DNA of 64,000 nt, taken from NCBI GenBank assembly GCA_904424815.1, contig CAJGBI010000001.1, positions 1,631,671 through 1,695,670 of the forward strand, written 5' to 3'. Under the pieces are notes generated by a model. The model worked only from the letters and a program-made list of their open reading frames with translations. It was not told where the DNA came from and searched no databases. This document shows, piece by piece, positions 18,273-26,312 of the stretch. The stretch is from Puniceicoccaceae bacterium Marseille-Q1082. GTDB taxonomy: Bacteria; Verrucomicrobiota; Verrucomicrobiia; Opitutales; Intestinicryptomonadaceae. The position numbers were made by a program, and so were the translations under genes. The number at the start of each line of letters is the position of its first letter. Within the stretch, counting starts at the first letter, position 1.

Positions 18273-18310
18273 AAAGCGCGCGCCGGAAGGGAAAACTTCC
18301 GGAGCGCTTT
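18273..18310. terminator. Bidirectional terminator between the phage-like cassette and rhaB
   Basis: AAGCGC and CCGGAAG on the left pair with CTTCCGG and GCGCTT on the right around a ggaaaa loop, with A/T runs on both sides. It serves the convergent genes ending at 18265 and 18316. Confidence 0.8.
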
Positions 18311-18315
18311 CCCGT

Positions 18316-19740
18316 CTACGCGCGGGAGGCGGAAGGCTCGAATATCTCCGGACGGCAGCTTGCCAGCACCACCTCCCTGCCCTCGCGCGCCGACGATATG
18401 TCGCCCGAGGCCTTCATCTGCATTATCGCGTTGCCGAACGCCGTCGACTCCGTAGGGCCCGCGGAAATTTCGCAGCCCGTGGCGTCGGCGGCGAACTGGT
18501 TGAGCATCGCGTCCTTCGACCCACCGCCCATTATGCAGATCCTGCCGAAATCCAGTCCGGAAATTTTCCTCATTCCGCCGAACACGCCGGCGTATTTCGC
18601 GGCGATGCTCTCCTGGATCGCGCGGAACATCTCCCCGCGCGTGCGCGGAACCGCTATCGAGCGCTCGCGGCAGTGGGAAATTATCGCGGAGGGCATGTCG
18701 TCGGGCATGGAAAATTCGGGGGAATCCACGTCGAAGACGGTGCGCCCGGGCTCGGCGAGGGCCGCCTCGCGCTCGAGCTCCCGAAAGTCAGCGTCGCATC
18801 CGGCGCGCTTCCACGACTCCCTGCACTTCTGCACGAGCCACATTCCGGTTATGTTTTTGAGAAACCTCACCGTATTTTCCGCGCCGATTTCGTTTGTGAA
18901 ATTTTCCGAAAGCGATTCGGCATTGGCTATTGGGGAGTCGAGCTCGAGGCCCGCCAGCGACCATGTGCCGCTGTTAACATACGCGGGGTTGCGCTCAACC
19001 GACGGGGTGGCGACGACGGCGGAAGCGGTGTCGTGGGTGGCGACGCACGCCACTTTTATGTCGCCAAATTCCGCGCGCAGATCGGGGCGCAGTAGCCCGA
19101 GGCATGTTCCGCACTCGGCGAACCCGCTCTTGAAGAGGCGTTCGGGCGCGCCGATTTTTTCGAGTATGCCCCAATCCCAATCGCGCTTAAAGGGATTGTA
19201 GCACTGCGTCGTGGAGGCGTTGGTGCGCTCGTTGGCCTTTACCCCGCAAAGCATGAACGCTATGAGGTCCGGCATCATCAAAAAAGTCTCCGCCCGCTCG
19301 AAAACGCCCGCGCGCGCGTCGGCGGCGAGCTGGAATATCGTGTTGAAAAACATGAACTGTATTCCGGTGCGGGCGTATATTTCACCCCTGGGAATTTTGG
19401 CGAACACCACCTCTTCCATTCCCTCCGTCCGCGAATCGCGGTAGATATAGGGCATTGAAACGAGCCTGTCGGAAGCGTCGAGAAGCCCGTAGTCGACGCC
19501 CCATGTGTCGATACCGAGAGAGACTATAGAATTTCCGTACTTTGCCTTTGCCGCGCGCAGGCCGCCCAATATCGAGGAAAATATTGCGTCCACGTCCCAA
19601 TGGAAAGAGCCGCCGATTTTCACCGGCCGGCTCTCCCAGCGCGAAACTTCTTCGAGTGAAAGTTTTTTGCCGTCGAAAGCGGCGGCAATCACGCGCCCGC
19701 TTCCGGCGCCGAGATCTATTGCGAGATATGTTTTGCCCAT
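18316..19740 (-). CDS. rhaB: Rhamnulokinase
   Basis: A 474-residue FGGY-family sugar kinase that phosphorylates L-rhamnulose in rhamnose breakdown. RhaB hallmarks: YLAIDLGAGSGRVI at the N-terminus, ESRPVKIGGSFHWDVDAIF, GIDTWGVDYGLLD, YIYRDSRT, TGIQFMFFNTIFQL, TNASTTQCYNPF, ATHDTASAVVATP, NSGTWSLAG, and IMGGGSKDAMLNQFAADATG near the C-terminus. Start at MGKTYLAI. No rhaA, rhaD or transporter is adjacent, so the pathway must be completed elsewhere. The downstream end faces the phage-like cassette across a shared terminator. Confidence 0.93.
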   Translation of the reverse strand: MGKTYLAIDLGAGSGRVIAAAFDGKKLSLEEVSRWESRPVKIGGSFHWDVDAIFSSILGGLRAAKAKYGNSIVSLGIDTWGVDYGLLDASDRLVSMPYIYRDSRTEGMEEVVFAKIPRGEIYARTGIQFMFFNTIFQLAADARAGVFERAETFLMMPDLIAFMLCGVKANERTNASTTQCYNPFKRDWDWGILEKIGAPERLFKSGFAECGTCLGLLRPDLRAEFGDIKVACVATHDTASAVVATPSVERNPAYVNSGTWSLAGLELDSPIANAESLSENFTNEIGAENTVRFLKNITGMWLVQKCRESWKRAGCDADFRELEREAALAEPGRTVFDVDSPEFSMPDDMPSAIISHCRERSIAVPRTRGEMFRAIQESIAAKYAGVFGGMRKISGLDFGRICIMGGGSKDAMLNQFAADATGCEISAGPTESTAFGNAIMQMKASGDISSAREGREVVLASCRPEIFEPSASRA

Positions 19741-19922
19741 TTTTTTGACTCAGAGCAGATATTGTTTTTGTTGGCGATTATCGCGTTTATTTTGAAATAT
19801 GTCAATAGGCAATGCCAACGCCCAACTTCCAAAAAAATGGGAAAACGCCGATAAAACGTCTTGACATGCGGGGCGGCGAAAGTAAATTTACGCGAATACA
19901 AATTGGGAAATCCAAGGGAACT

Positions 19923-19995
19923 GGGGGCATAGCTCAGTGGATAGAGCAGCGGTTTTCTAAACCGTTGGTCGAGGGTTCGAGTCCCCCTGCCCCTG
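19923..19995 (+). tRNA. tRNA-Arg (anticodon TCT)
   Basis: Cloverleaf: acceptor GGGGGCA/TGCCCCT (one G-U), D arm GCTC-AGTGGATA-GAGC, anticodon arm GCGGT-TTTCTAA-ACCGT with anticodon TCT, T arm GAGGG-TTCGAGT-CCCCC (one A-C mismatch). No encoded CCA. It reads AGA codons. Confidence 0.9.
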
Positions 19996-20008
19996 GCCTT
20001 TCCGAATC

Positions 20009-20081
20009 GGGGCCGTAGCTCAGTTGGAAGAGCGCTAGAATCGCACTCTAGAGGTCGTGAGTTCGAACCTCATCGGCTCCA
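20009..20081 (+). tRNA. tRNA-Ala (anticodon CGC)
   Basis: Acceptor GGGGCCG/CGGCTCC, D arm GCTC...GAGC, anticodon arm CTAGA-ATCGCAC-TCTAG with anticodon CGC, T arm with TTCGAAC. CCA is not encoded. It lies 13 bases after tRNA-Arg. Its T-arm and acceptor 3' half recur at 21506 and 21710 downstream. Confidence 0.9.
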
Positions 20082-20097
20082 CATTTCAGAAAAAAAC

Positions 20098-20171
20098 GGG
20101 TCAATACCAAAGGTTGTGGAATAGGTTGATTTTTGGGTCAACACCAAAGGTTGTGGAATAGGTTGATTTTT
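20098..20171. repeat. Two tandem copies of the IS left end
   Basis: A 37-base unit starting GGGTCAA(T/C)ACCAAAGG (20098-20134) is repeated at 20135-20171 with one difference. Each copy holds the terminal inverted-repeat core GGTTGTGGAATAGG. Confidence 0.75.
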
Positions 20172-20183
20172 TAGATTTGCCTT

Positions 20184-21410
20184 TCATAGATTCACCCCGC
20201 ATTCCACGAGGACTCTCAGTCTGTAATTTTCAAAGTTTCTGTATCCATAGGCTCTGCGTTGTATCAACTTCATCTTGCGGTGGAAGCCTTCCGTTATTCC
20301 GTTATTTTTTGTAAATCTCCACATTCTTATTATCGGCGCAAACCATTCGCTTATCGTTTCCGCAAGCTTCCCAAACTCTGTCGGCGCTTCGTATTTCATT
20401 ATCTTCATCATTTCCTTTAACTTTCTTATGTTATCCCTGCATTGCTTTGCCGTCTGACTCTTTTTATTCAATAGTCCGCATAATCGCTCCTTAAATTCGT
20501 ACGCAAGCTCTATTGCCGGATTTCCCCTAAAAAAGCTTTTAAGCCGCTCCATCTCTTGCGCTTTTAGCCTCTCTCTCCTTTTCCGCAATGGATAAGTAAG
20601 CGATCTCTTCCACTTCACTTCTTCCTGCGCACTCTTGCAAAATTCCATAAAGTGATAAAGCACTAATCGTATCACATGAAACCTATCCGCTACTATCTTC
20701 GCCCTCGGAAAACATCTCCTTACGATACTTCGATATCCGCTCGATAAATCCATGCACACTACCTTCACATTTTCCCTGCCTTTGTACGACATTAGCGCGC
20801 CTGCTATATCGATATGTCTCTTCCCTTTAATAACATCGTATACCCTGTGGTGCGATAAGTCGGCTATCGTAGTCGCAAACTTGTAACCCTTGTGGATTGT
20901 GTGCTCGTCTATTCCTATAATTTCAGGACAAGGATAGTTGATTTGCTCTTTGAGCTTTTGCTCGTACCTACTGTGGATTGCCCGCTCAACCGTGCTTGCA
21001 GATATGCGGTAAATCCGAGCAATAGCCTTATTGCAAACGTTCCGAGCGTATTCACTTACGAGCCTGTTTTTGAACCTCTCCGAGTGACGAGCGTAAGGCC
21101 TTACTCCCTCAAGCCTTTCGCGAAAGACCCTTCCGCAATCGAGACACTTGTAACGCTTGCATTTTACATTGAGATGATAAATAGCTCCGTTTTCAGAGAC
21201 GTGCTTAATATAACGCCGGTAGGAATCGTAATGAATCAAACGATGCGACCCGCATAAGCAGTCGGGTATACCCGACTGCTTATGCTCAACTTCCGCAAGC
21301 GAAAAGTCTTGACCAACTCTTACTGTCCTGAGTATCTTGTAACCCTTGATTAACACATTGGGCATTGTAGAACATTTTTTATTCTCTTTGCCCTCTTTTT
21401 TTTCCACCAT
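20184..21410 (-). CDS. ISL3-family transposase
   Basis: About 408 residues. The N-terminal zinc-binding region CLCG...CKRYKCLDCG and a helix-turn-helix segment (ARNVCNKAIARIYRISASTVERAIHSRY) precede a DDE-type core: GIDEHTIHKGYKFATTIADL, VCMDLSSGYRSIVRRCFPRAKIVADRFHV, and the C-terminal NNGITEGFHRKMKLIQRRAYGYRNFENYRLR. All are typical of ISL3. The frame stays open upstream through the repeats to 21797, but that part is translated repeat and not protein. The ATG at 21410 lies inside the right inverted repeat; the ATG at 21365 (MPNVLIKG) is the alternative. The core shows no frameshift and appears intact. Confidence 0.85.
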   Translation of the reverse strand: MVEKKEGKENKKCSTMPNVLIKGYKILRTVRVGQDFSLAEVEHKQSGIPDCLCGSHRLIHYDSYRRYIKHVSENGAIYHLNVKCKRYKCLDCGRVFRERLEGVRPYARHSERFKNRLVSEYARNVCNKAIARIYRISASTVERAIHSRYEQKLKEQINYPCPEIIGIDEHTIHKGYKFATTIADLSHHRVYDVIKGKRHIDIAGALMSYKGRENVKVVCMDLSSGYRSIVRRCFPRAKIVADRFHVIRLVLYHFMEFCKSAQEEVKWKRSLTYPLRKRRERLKAQEMERLKSFFRGNPAIELAYEFKERLCGLLNKKSQTAKQCRDNIRKLKEMMKIMKYEAPTEFGKLAETISEWFAPIIRMWRFTKNNGITEGFHRKMKLIQRRAYGYRNFENYRLRVLVECGVNL

Positions 21411-21540
21411 TCCACAATCTTTGACGTAGAGCGAGCTTTTGCGAAGCAAAAGACCCCGAGCGCAGCGAGCGGGTGAGACGAGCACTTCTGTGCGAGCGAA
21501 TTCAATTCGAACCTCATCGGCTCCGCATTTCAGAAAAAAA

Positions 21541-21568
21541 AACGCAATCCGCAGGGTTGCGTTTTTTT
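21541..21568 (+). terminator. Terminator in repeat copy 1
   Basis: AACGCAA (21541-21547) and TTGCGTT (21557-21563) with a T-run. It was probably the original terminator type of the tRNA operon. Confidence 0.7.
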
Positions 21569-21741
21569 TGCATATTCCGATGGGGTTCGAACGAACGAAG
21601 TGAACACAAAAGTCCACATCGTGGAACTTTTGGGGGAAGCTTTTGCGAAGCAAAAGACCCCGAGCGCAGCGAGCGGGTGAGACGAGCACTTCTGTGCGAG
21701 CGAATTCAATTCGAACCTCATCGGCTCCACATTTCAGAAAA

Positions 21742-21771
21742 AACGCAATCCGCAGGGTTGCGTTTTTTTTT
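21742..21771 (+). terminator. Terminator in repeat copy 2
   Basis: AACGCAA (21742-21748) and TTGCGTT (21758-21764) followed by at least eight T residues; same hairpin as in copy 1. Confidence 0.75.
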
Positions 21772-21931
21772 GCATATTCCGATGGGCGGCAACGCAAAGA
21801 TCGGGCGAAAAAACCAGCTCGGGATTGCCGCAGCCGCCGCTAAAACAAAAACGCCTCAAAGCAAATCTTCTTCAAAACCCACCATAGCGCGGGAGAAAAT
21901 TTTCTTCCGCCGCGCCGGCGGAACGGGGCGG

Positions 21932-23095
21932 TTAGTTTCGGCTGCGGCGCGCGGAAATGCAGAGCGCGAGCGCGCCGAGAAGCGCGGCCGCCGCCGCGGG
22001 TTCCGGAACGCCGACGAGAATCCCGACGCCTGAATCCGAGATTTGCAGATCCCATGCGCCGCCGAAAATGCTGCCGTCGCTGTTCAATAGCGAAACGTCG
22101 TCCCTCGATAGTTCGCCCGCCACAATTCCCGCGCCTCCCGTAGCCTCTATTAGCGAAAGAAATATTTCCGAAGATCCCTCGAAATCCTCGGCCAAGTACA
22201 CTTTTAGCTTGGCGCCGCCGATATCGAACGAGACGTTTTCGCCGGAAACGCGCACGAGCGCGTTGTCGGAAGACGAATGTTTGCCGACGAACGAAAGCTC
22301 CGCCCCTCCGGAAACGCTTCCGGAGGCCGTCATATTCACCGCCGACGATGCGGACGTGCGTATTATGAGGGAATTGGACGAACCGCTCAGGCTTATGGCG
22401 CCGCCGTACACGCTGCCGTCGGCAAGTATCGTATTGGAAGTCACCGACGCGTTCCACGACGCTCCGGTGGATCCCCTGAAATCGGCGCCGCTCAAATCGG
22501 AGGCGTCGAATATTGCGCTCGTCAAATTTGCGTTGCGGAAATCCGCGTTTTTCACGGACGAAGTCGACAGGTTTGCGCGCGTCATATCCTGTCCGGAAAA
22601 ATTCCATCCGCCCATGTCGTTAAATTCCAAGTTCACATATTGGAGATTCCCGCTTTTGTACGAGGCCGTAGAATAGAGCTGCTCCGCAGTAAACCCGAAC
22701 TGGACGGTATTGGTAAACGAGGCGTCGTATATCGTGGCGCCCGAAAAGTCCACGCCGGCAAGGTGCGCCGAAATGAAGTATGCCCCGTTCAGATTTGACG
22801 ATGAAAAATTCGATCCCGTAAGGTCGCTGTAGCTGAATAGAGAATCCTTCAAATTAGAACCTTTGAAGTTCGAACCCGAAAAATTGCGCACGGTCCTCGA
22901 CGAAGAGAAAGTCGTTCCGACCGCCGTCACGCCGGAAAAGTCGGAATTGGAAAAGCTCTCGGCGTCGTATTCCGAATCCGTGAAATTAAGCCCGCTTATC
23001 GTCTGCCCGTGGTAGTCCACCGACGCGCGCGCGCTCGCCGCCGCAATTGCGAAAGCCGCGGTTGATATAAAAACACTCGATAATCCAATTTTCAT
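21932..23095 (-). CDS. Pentapeptide-repeat PEP-CTERM protein
   Basis: A 387-residue exported protein with a signal peptide ending ASARAS. Residues about 30-215 contain pentapeptide-type repeats A(D/N)LSG-like: NFSGSNFKGSNLKDSLFSYSDLTGSNFSSSNLNGAYF, ANLSTSSVKNADFRNANLTSAIFDASDLSGADFRGS. These fold as a right-handed quadrilateral beta-helix. Beta-rich sequence follows, and the tail is VPEPAAAAALLGALALCISA-RRSRN. A structural or binding role at the cell surface is likely; no catalytic residues seen. It starts 36 bases downstream of the end of a possible small membrane-protein gene on the same strand. Confidence 0.82.
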   Translation of the reverse strand: MKIGLSSVFISTAAFAIAAASARASVDYHGQTISGLNFTDSEYDAESFSNSDFSGVTAVGTTFSSSRTVRNFSGSNFKGSNLKDSLFSYSDLTGSNFSSSNLNGAYFISAHLAGVDFSGATIYDASFTNTVQFGFTAEQLYSTASYKSGNLQYVNLEFNDMGGWNFSGQDMTRANLSTSSVKNADFRNANLTSAIFDASDLSGADFRGSTGASWNASVTSNTILADGSVYGGAISLSGSSNSLIIRTSASSAVNMTASGSVSGGAELSFVGKHSSSDNALVRVSGENVSFDIGGAKLKVYLAEDFEGSSEIFLSLIEATGGAGIVAGELSRDDVSLLNSDGSIFGGAWDLQISDSGVGILVGVPEPAAAAALLGALALCISARRSRN

Positions 23096-23131
23096 AAAAC
23101 TGCCTTTTTTTTAATTCGACAAGATTTTCGC

Positions 23132-23449
23132 CTATCGGTTCTGAGGATTTTCCATTTTCATAGCGTTTTGCATGGCGCCTATAAACGCGGATCCGGCTAT
23201 TGCCGCGGACAGGGCTGCCATCGCTATTTCCACATGGCTTAGTCCGAAAATCCTGCCGGAAGAAAAGCCGCCGCCGATATTTTCAAAGCCCCCGGAGTTG
23301 AACGACCGCTCTAAAAAATATATAAAAGTCGCAAAAAAACAGACGATGGGCGGGAAGGCCGCGCGCGCCGCGGCGCCCTCTCCCTTTGCGCCCCCGAAAA
23401 CCTCTCCGGTGAGCCTGAGCGGAGACAAATACCGTACCGGCTTGAACAC
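23132..23449 (-). CDS. Possible small membrane protein (uncertain)
   Basis: An open frame of 105 residues from GTG 23449 with two or three hydrophobic segments (FPPIVCFFATFIYFLE, IAMAALSAAIAGSAFIGAM) and a charged C-terminus. The frame is open further upstream with another hydrophobic run (AVIFPHIFIVF) but no ATG, so the real start is unclear. No recognised domain. It lies just upstream of the pentapeptide-repeat gene. It may be a real small protein or a chance frame in GC-rich DNA. Confidence 0.33.
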   Translation of the reverse strand: MFKPVRYLSPLRLTGEVFGGAKGEGAAARAAFPPIVCFFATFIYFLERSFNSGGFENIGGGFSSGRIFGLSHVEIAMAALSAAIAGSAFIGAMQNAMKMENPQNR

Positions 23450-23959
23450 GATGAAAATGTGCGGGAAAATTACGGCGCGCGATGTTTCCGAAAGCGCGCA
23501 GCCGAGCCTCGCCCTCCAAGCTGGCGCGCCGGGGCGCGCGGCAGGTATTCGGCAAAAAATATGGCGGGCGCGGCGGGTTCCTCAAAGGTCGGTTCAGTCC
23601 GCAAAATCCGGATATTTTTCAAGGCGCCGCAGGCGATCCCGCGGGCGGAAAGCCCCACCGGAAAGCTCTGCCGGGCGCGAAAGCCGCGGCGCGTTCCCCA
23701 TCTTTCCCGAAGCGGGAAAACTGCGCCCAAAGCCCGCAAAAATCCGACGGACAAATTTCAAAAACCCCGCAAATAGAAGGCCGGTAGCGTACCCCACGCT
23801 ACCGGCCAGTTTATTTTCTACTTTATTTATTTACCCCATCTCCCGTAGGAGAAATTGATTTTATTGTGCCATTACTTTGACTAATTTTTCTTGAACGTCA
23901 AGAATTTTTTTAAAAAAAATTACTTTTTTTCGTGGCAAAAAATCCGCATGGGGAACGCG
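23450..23959. other. Intergenic region with two hairpins
   Basis: No supportable gene. A perfect 12-bp stem GGCCGGTAGCGT / ACGCTACCGGCC lies at 23778-23806. A second hairpin TTCTTGA-acg-TCAAGAA followed by a T-run lies at 23888-23910 in plus orientation. Both probably act in termination for the flanking minus-strand genes or are repeats. The 23830-23950 stretch is markedly AT-rich. Confidence 0.5.
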
Positions 23960-24787
23960 TCAGTTATTTTTGAGGAATTCCACGTCTTTTTTGACGTTCA
24001 AAAGCGGATCAGACGCCGAGCCGTCCTCTATAATAAAGTACCCGTCGTATCCCTGCCTGTCGAGCTCCGCGAGCATCTCTTTCAGCGGCAGAACGCCCTC
24101 GCCGTACGCCACAGTCGGGCTGTCCAATTTGCCGAATTCCTTTAAATCCTTGAAGTGGATTTCAACAAGCTTGTCCTCCACGTCTTTGAACCCCTGCACA
24201 TTGTCTATGCCCGAGCATCCCCACGCGCCGTTGTCGGCGCAGACGCCCACGTTTTTCGCATCCTTGATGAGCTCCATCACGACTTTCGGATTGTAATAGT
24301 CGTTGCCGCTGCCCTTTTGGTGGCAGTGGATCACCATCCTGATTCCGTATTCGCCGCATATTTTGTCCCATAGAGGAAGCAGGCTCTTGGGAGATTCCGT
24401 CGCGATTGCGGGGATAGAAAATTCCCTCGCAAATTCGCATATAGCGCGTATGCCCTTTTCGTCGTTCGCGCCCACCACGCCGTAGCCTATGATCTTAAAG
24501 CCGTTGGAGGACATGAGCCCCTTCACGTACGCCTTTTGCTCGGGCGTCATCCAATGGCCGAACGCGGCGTCCTTGCCGAACTTGCCGCCGAGCTTCTGCC
24601 CCGGGTAGCATTGCAGAGCGCGCACGGGCGTCTGTTTGAGCATATTCACCGTGTCGGTGAGCGTGTGGTTGTGGAAAGTCCAAGTCTGGACGGCCACTTT
24701 TCTGGGAGCTTTCCGCTCCGAATTGGAACCCGCGCAGCCGCAAACGACGGCGGAAAGCGCGGCCAGTAATACCATAAACCTTTTCAT
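23960..24787 (-). CDS. Lipoprotein xylose-isomerase-like TIM-barrel protein
   Basis: Start at ATG 24787 (MKRFMVLLAALSAVVCGCAGS), which gives a lipoprotein signal with the lipid-accepting cysteine in CGCAGS. The rest (about 255 residues) is an AP_endonuclease_2 / sugar-phosphate isomerase-epimerase fold: VAVQTWTFHNHTLTD, IIGYGVV, IAICEF-like helices, MVIHCHQKG, NVGVCADNGAWGCSGID, VEIHFKDLKEFG, GEGVLPLKEMLAELDRQGYDGYFIIEDG. The acidic and histidine residues typical of the metal site (H in IHCHQ, D in CADNG, H in IHFKD, E near the end) are present. Substrate unknown; location in the periplasm or outer membrane suggests processing of a sugar derivative. It is paralogous to the gene at 24969. Confidence 0.78.
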   Translation of the reverse strand: MKRFMVLLAALSAVVCGCAGSNSERKAPRKVAVQTWTFHNHTLTDTVNMLKQTPVRALQCYPGQKLGGKFGKDAAFGHWMTPEQKAYVKGLMSSNGFKIIGYGVVGANDEKGIRAICEFAREFSIPAIATESPKSLLPLWDKICGEYGIRMVIHCHQKGSGNDYYNPKVVMELIKDAKNVGVCADNGAWGCSGIDNVQGFKDVEDKLVEIHFKDLKEFGKLDSPTVAYGEGVLPLKEMLAELDRQGYDGYFIIEDGSASDPLLNVKKDVEFLKNN

Positions 24788-24910
24788 GCCGCAAAAGGTA
24801 GAATCCGGCCCGAAAGCGTTCAAGCAATTTGATTTCCAAAATCGCGCGAAAACCATTTTAATGCAAAAATTTTCGCGCCGAATCAAAACCGCCGTACCGC
24901 AAATGCAAAA

Positions 24911-24934
24911 AATCCCCGCTTAGCGGCGGGGATT
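24911..24934 (-). terminator. Intrinsic terminator after the second isomerase-like gene
   Basis: AATCCCCGC (24911-24919) and GCGGGGATT (24926-24934). Read on the minus strand the stem is followed by TTTTTTGC. Confidence 0.85.
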
Positions 24935-24968
24935 CGGAAGCAAAGAGACGGCGGCTTGCGGCGCCCAA

Positions 24969-25814
24969 TCAGTGCGTTTTAAGATACTCCGCGCACTTGA
25001 CCACCTCCGGCAGGTTTTTGCCGTAATTGGCCTCGTGCTCTATGAGGAAATATCCGTCAAACCCCTGCCTGTCGAGCTCTGCGAGCAGCCCCTTCATGTC
25101 GAGCTCGCCCGTGCCGAACACTACCGGCTGGTTCTTTATGTTGCCGAATTCCTTTTGGTCTTTGAAGTGCACTATCGCGATTTTCCCTTCGAGAATTTTG
25201 TATCCCTCTACACCGTCTATGCCGGAGCGCGACCAGTGCCCGTTGTCGGGGCAGGCGTAAATGTTTTTGTACTTTTTTACGAGGTCGCGCACGACTTTCG
25301 GGTCGTAGTAGTTGTTGGCCTTGTTGTCGGAGGCGTGGTTGTGCAGCGCCATTTTGACGCCGTACTTTTCGCAGCATTTCTCCCACTCGTCGAGCATATT
25401 GGCGGGGGCTTCGGTGAGAATGATCGGAACGCCTATATCCTTCGCAAACCTGCACGCCTTGGAAATGTCCGACTTCTTCGACGTATAGTACACCCCGAAG
25501 CTGACCGGAACGCAGCCGTTGTCGGCGAGAATTTTTTTGAGGTAGTCGCGCTCCTGCCTGTTCATCTCAGGGCCGATGCGCTTGACGTTCGGATATTTCT
25601 TGCTGAGCGCCTGGCCCGCCGTAAGGCCTACGCCCTTTATCCCCGCGTTTTTGAGCAGCGGGAGGGACTCTTCCAGGGTCATTTTGTGGAAAGTGTACAT
25701 TTGAACCCCGACCTTGCGCGGCTTGGAGGGCCCGGCGAAAGCGGAATCCGGATAATGCGCGCAGCAGCAGAACGCCGCGGCGCAAACTGAAATCATGCGC
25801 AAAAACTTTTTCAT
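24969..25814 (-). CDS. Exported xylose-isomerase-like TIM-barrel protein (paralogue)
   Basis: 281 residues with a Cys-rich signal sequence (ISVCAAAFCCCAHYPDSAFAG), either lipoprotein or type I. The domain matches the neighbour at 23960: VGVQMYTFHKMTLEESLPLLKNAG, VSFGVYYT, MALHNHASDNKANNYYDPKVV, YACPDNGHWSRSGIDGVEGYKILEGKIAIVHFKDQKEFG, and GELDMKGLLAELDRQGFDGYFLIEHE. The two genes are separated by a terminator and so are probably transcribed separately. Family members isomerise or epimerise sugars or act on inositol- and keto-sugar intermediates; the exact reaction is unknown. Confidence 0.78.
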   Translation of the reverse strand: MKKFLRMISVCAAAFCCCAHYPDSAFAGPSKPRKVGVQMYTFHKMTLEESLPLLKNAGIKGVGLTAGQALSKKYPNVKRIGPEMNRQERDYLKKILADNGCVPVSFGVYYTSKKSDISKACRFAKDIGVPIILTEAPANMLDEWEKCCEKYGVKMALHNHASDNKANNYYDPKVVRDLVKKYKNIYACPDNGHWSRSGIDGVEGYKILEGKIAIVHFKDQKEFGNIKNQPVVFGTGELDMKGLLAELDRQGFDGYFLIEHEANYGKNLPEVVKCAEYLKTH

Positions 25815-26312
25815 AATACTGTGTCCAATTAAAAGGCGGGCGGTTCGCCCGCAATACTCAAACGTTTGAGCCTTCGCCGGAATTTGGCAAGCAAAAATTT
25901 CCTATGCGTGCGCGGTAAGATATAGAAAACGCATCGGGAATTACGCCCTCCCCCGCCGCATTCCAAACGGAAATTTCGCGGCGCGCGCCAAGCGCGGGCG
26001 CAAAAAAACAATTATGACCGCGGCGGCGCGACCGCGAAAATCCGGCGCGCAATTGCAAAGGATATTTCGGATTCTCCGCAAAAAAATACAGCGCCCTTTT
26101 GAAGCAGGCGTAAGGCGGATTTGCCTCGAAACGCTCCCGCTTCGGCTCTTAGCGCCGAGCGACGGGAATTTTTCATGCGCGCGCATTTGGATTTTCATCA
26201 GCGCGTTATACGGGCGCATTTTTGAGCAACTGCTCATTTTTTTTCAAAACCGGCCATTTTTTGGTTGACCCGCCCGATTTGTTTGAAAAACATTAGGAAA
26301 ATATTTTTTGTT
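25815..26312. other. Intergenic region upstream of squalene-hopene cyclase
   Basis: About 500 bases between divergent genes. No convincing open frame with start signals and no RNA gene. AT-rich stretches at 26210-26312 probably hold the cyclase promoter; TTAGGAAA (26293-26300) may serve as its ribosome site. Confidence 0.5.

Larger units (their letters stand above)
20098..21427 (-). mobile_element. ISL3-family insertion sequence
   Basis: A transposase gene bounded by imperfect inverted repeats: left CCAAAGGTTGTGGAATAGG (20107-20125 and again 20144-20162) and right GTCAAAGATTGTGGAATGG read on the minus strand (21425-21407). Local base composition is more AT-rich than the surroundings. It has inserted between tRNA-Ala and the terminator that originally followed it. 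Exact ends and target duplication cannot be fixed by eye. Confidence 0.75.
21435..21784 (+). repeat. 204-bp tandem repeat carrying copies of the tRNA-Ala 3' end
   Basis: A block starting AGCTTTTGCGAAGCAAAAGA at 21435 recurs 204 bases later at 21639, nearly identical. Each copy contains small hairpins (CTTTTGC-gaa-GCAAAAG; GCAC-ttct-GTGC), then TTCGAACCTCATCGGCTCC, which is the T-arm and acceptor end of tRNA-Ala, then CATTTCAG and a terminator. The tRNA gene itself supplies the first tail at 20062-20090. Only 3' halves are present, so these are not tRNA genes. Confidence 0.85.

Noticed and set aside
21506-21733. Additional tRNA-Ala genes
   Set aside because: Only the T-arm and acceptor 3' half are repeated; D arm and anticodon arm are missing.
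21411-21797. N-terminal extension of the ISL3 transposase
   Set aside because: The extension is translation of the two 204-bp repeats (duplicated peptide AFF.LKCGADEVRIEFARTE), not part of the transposase family.
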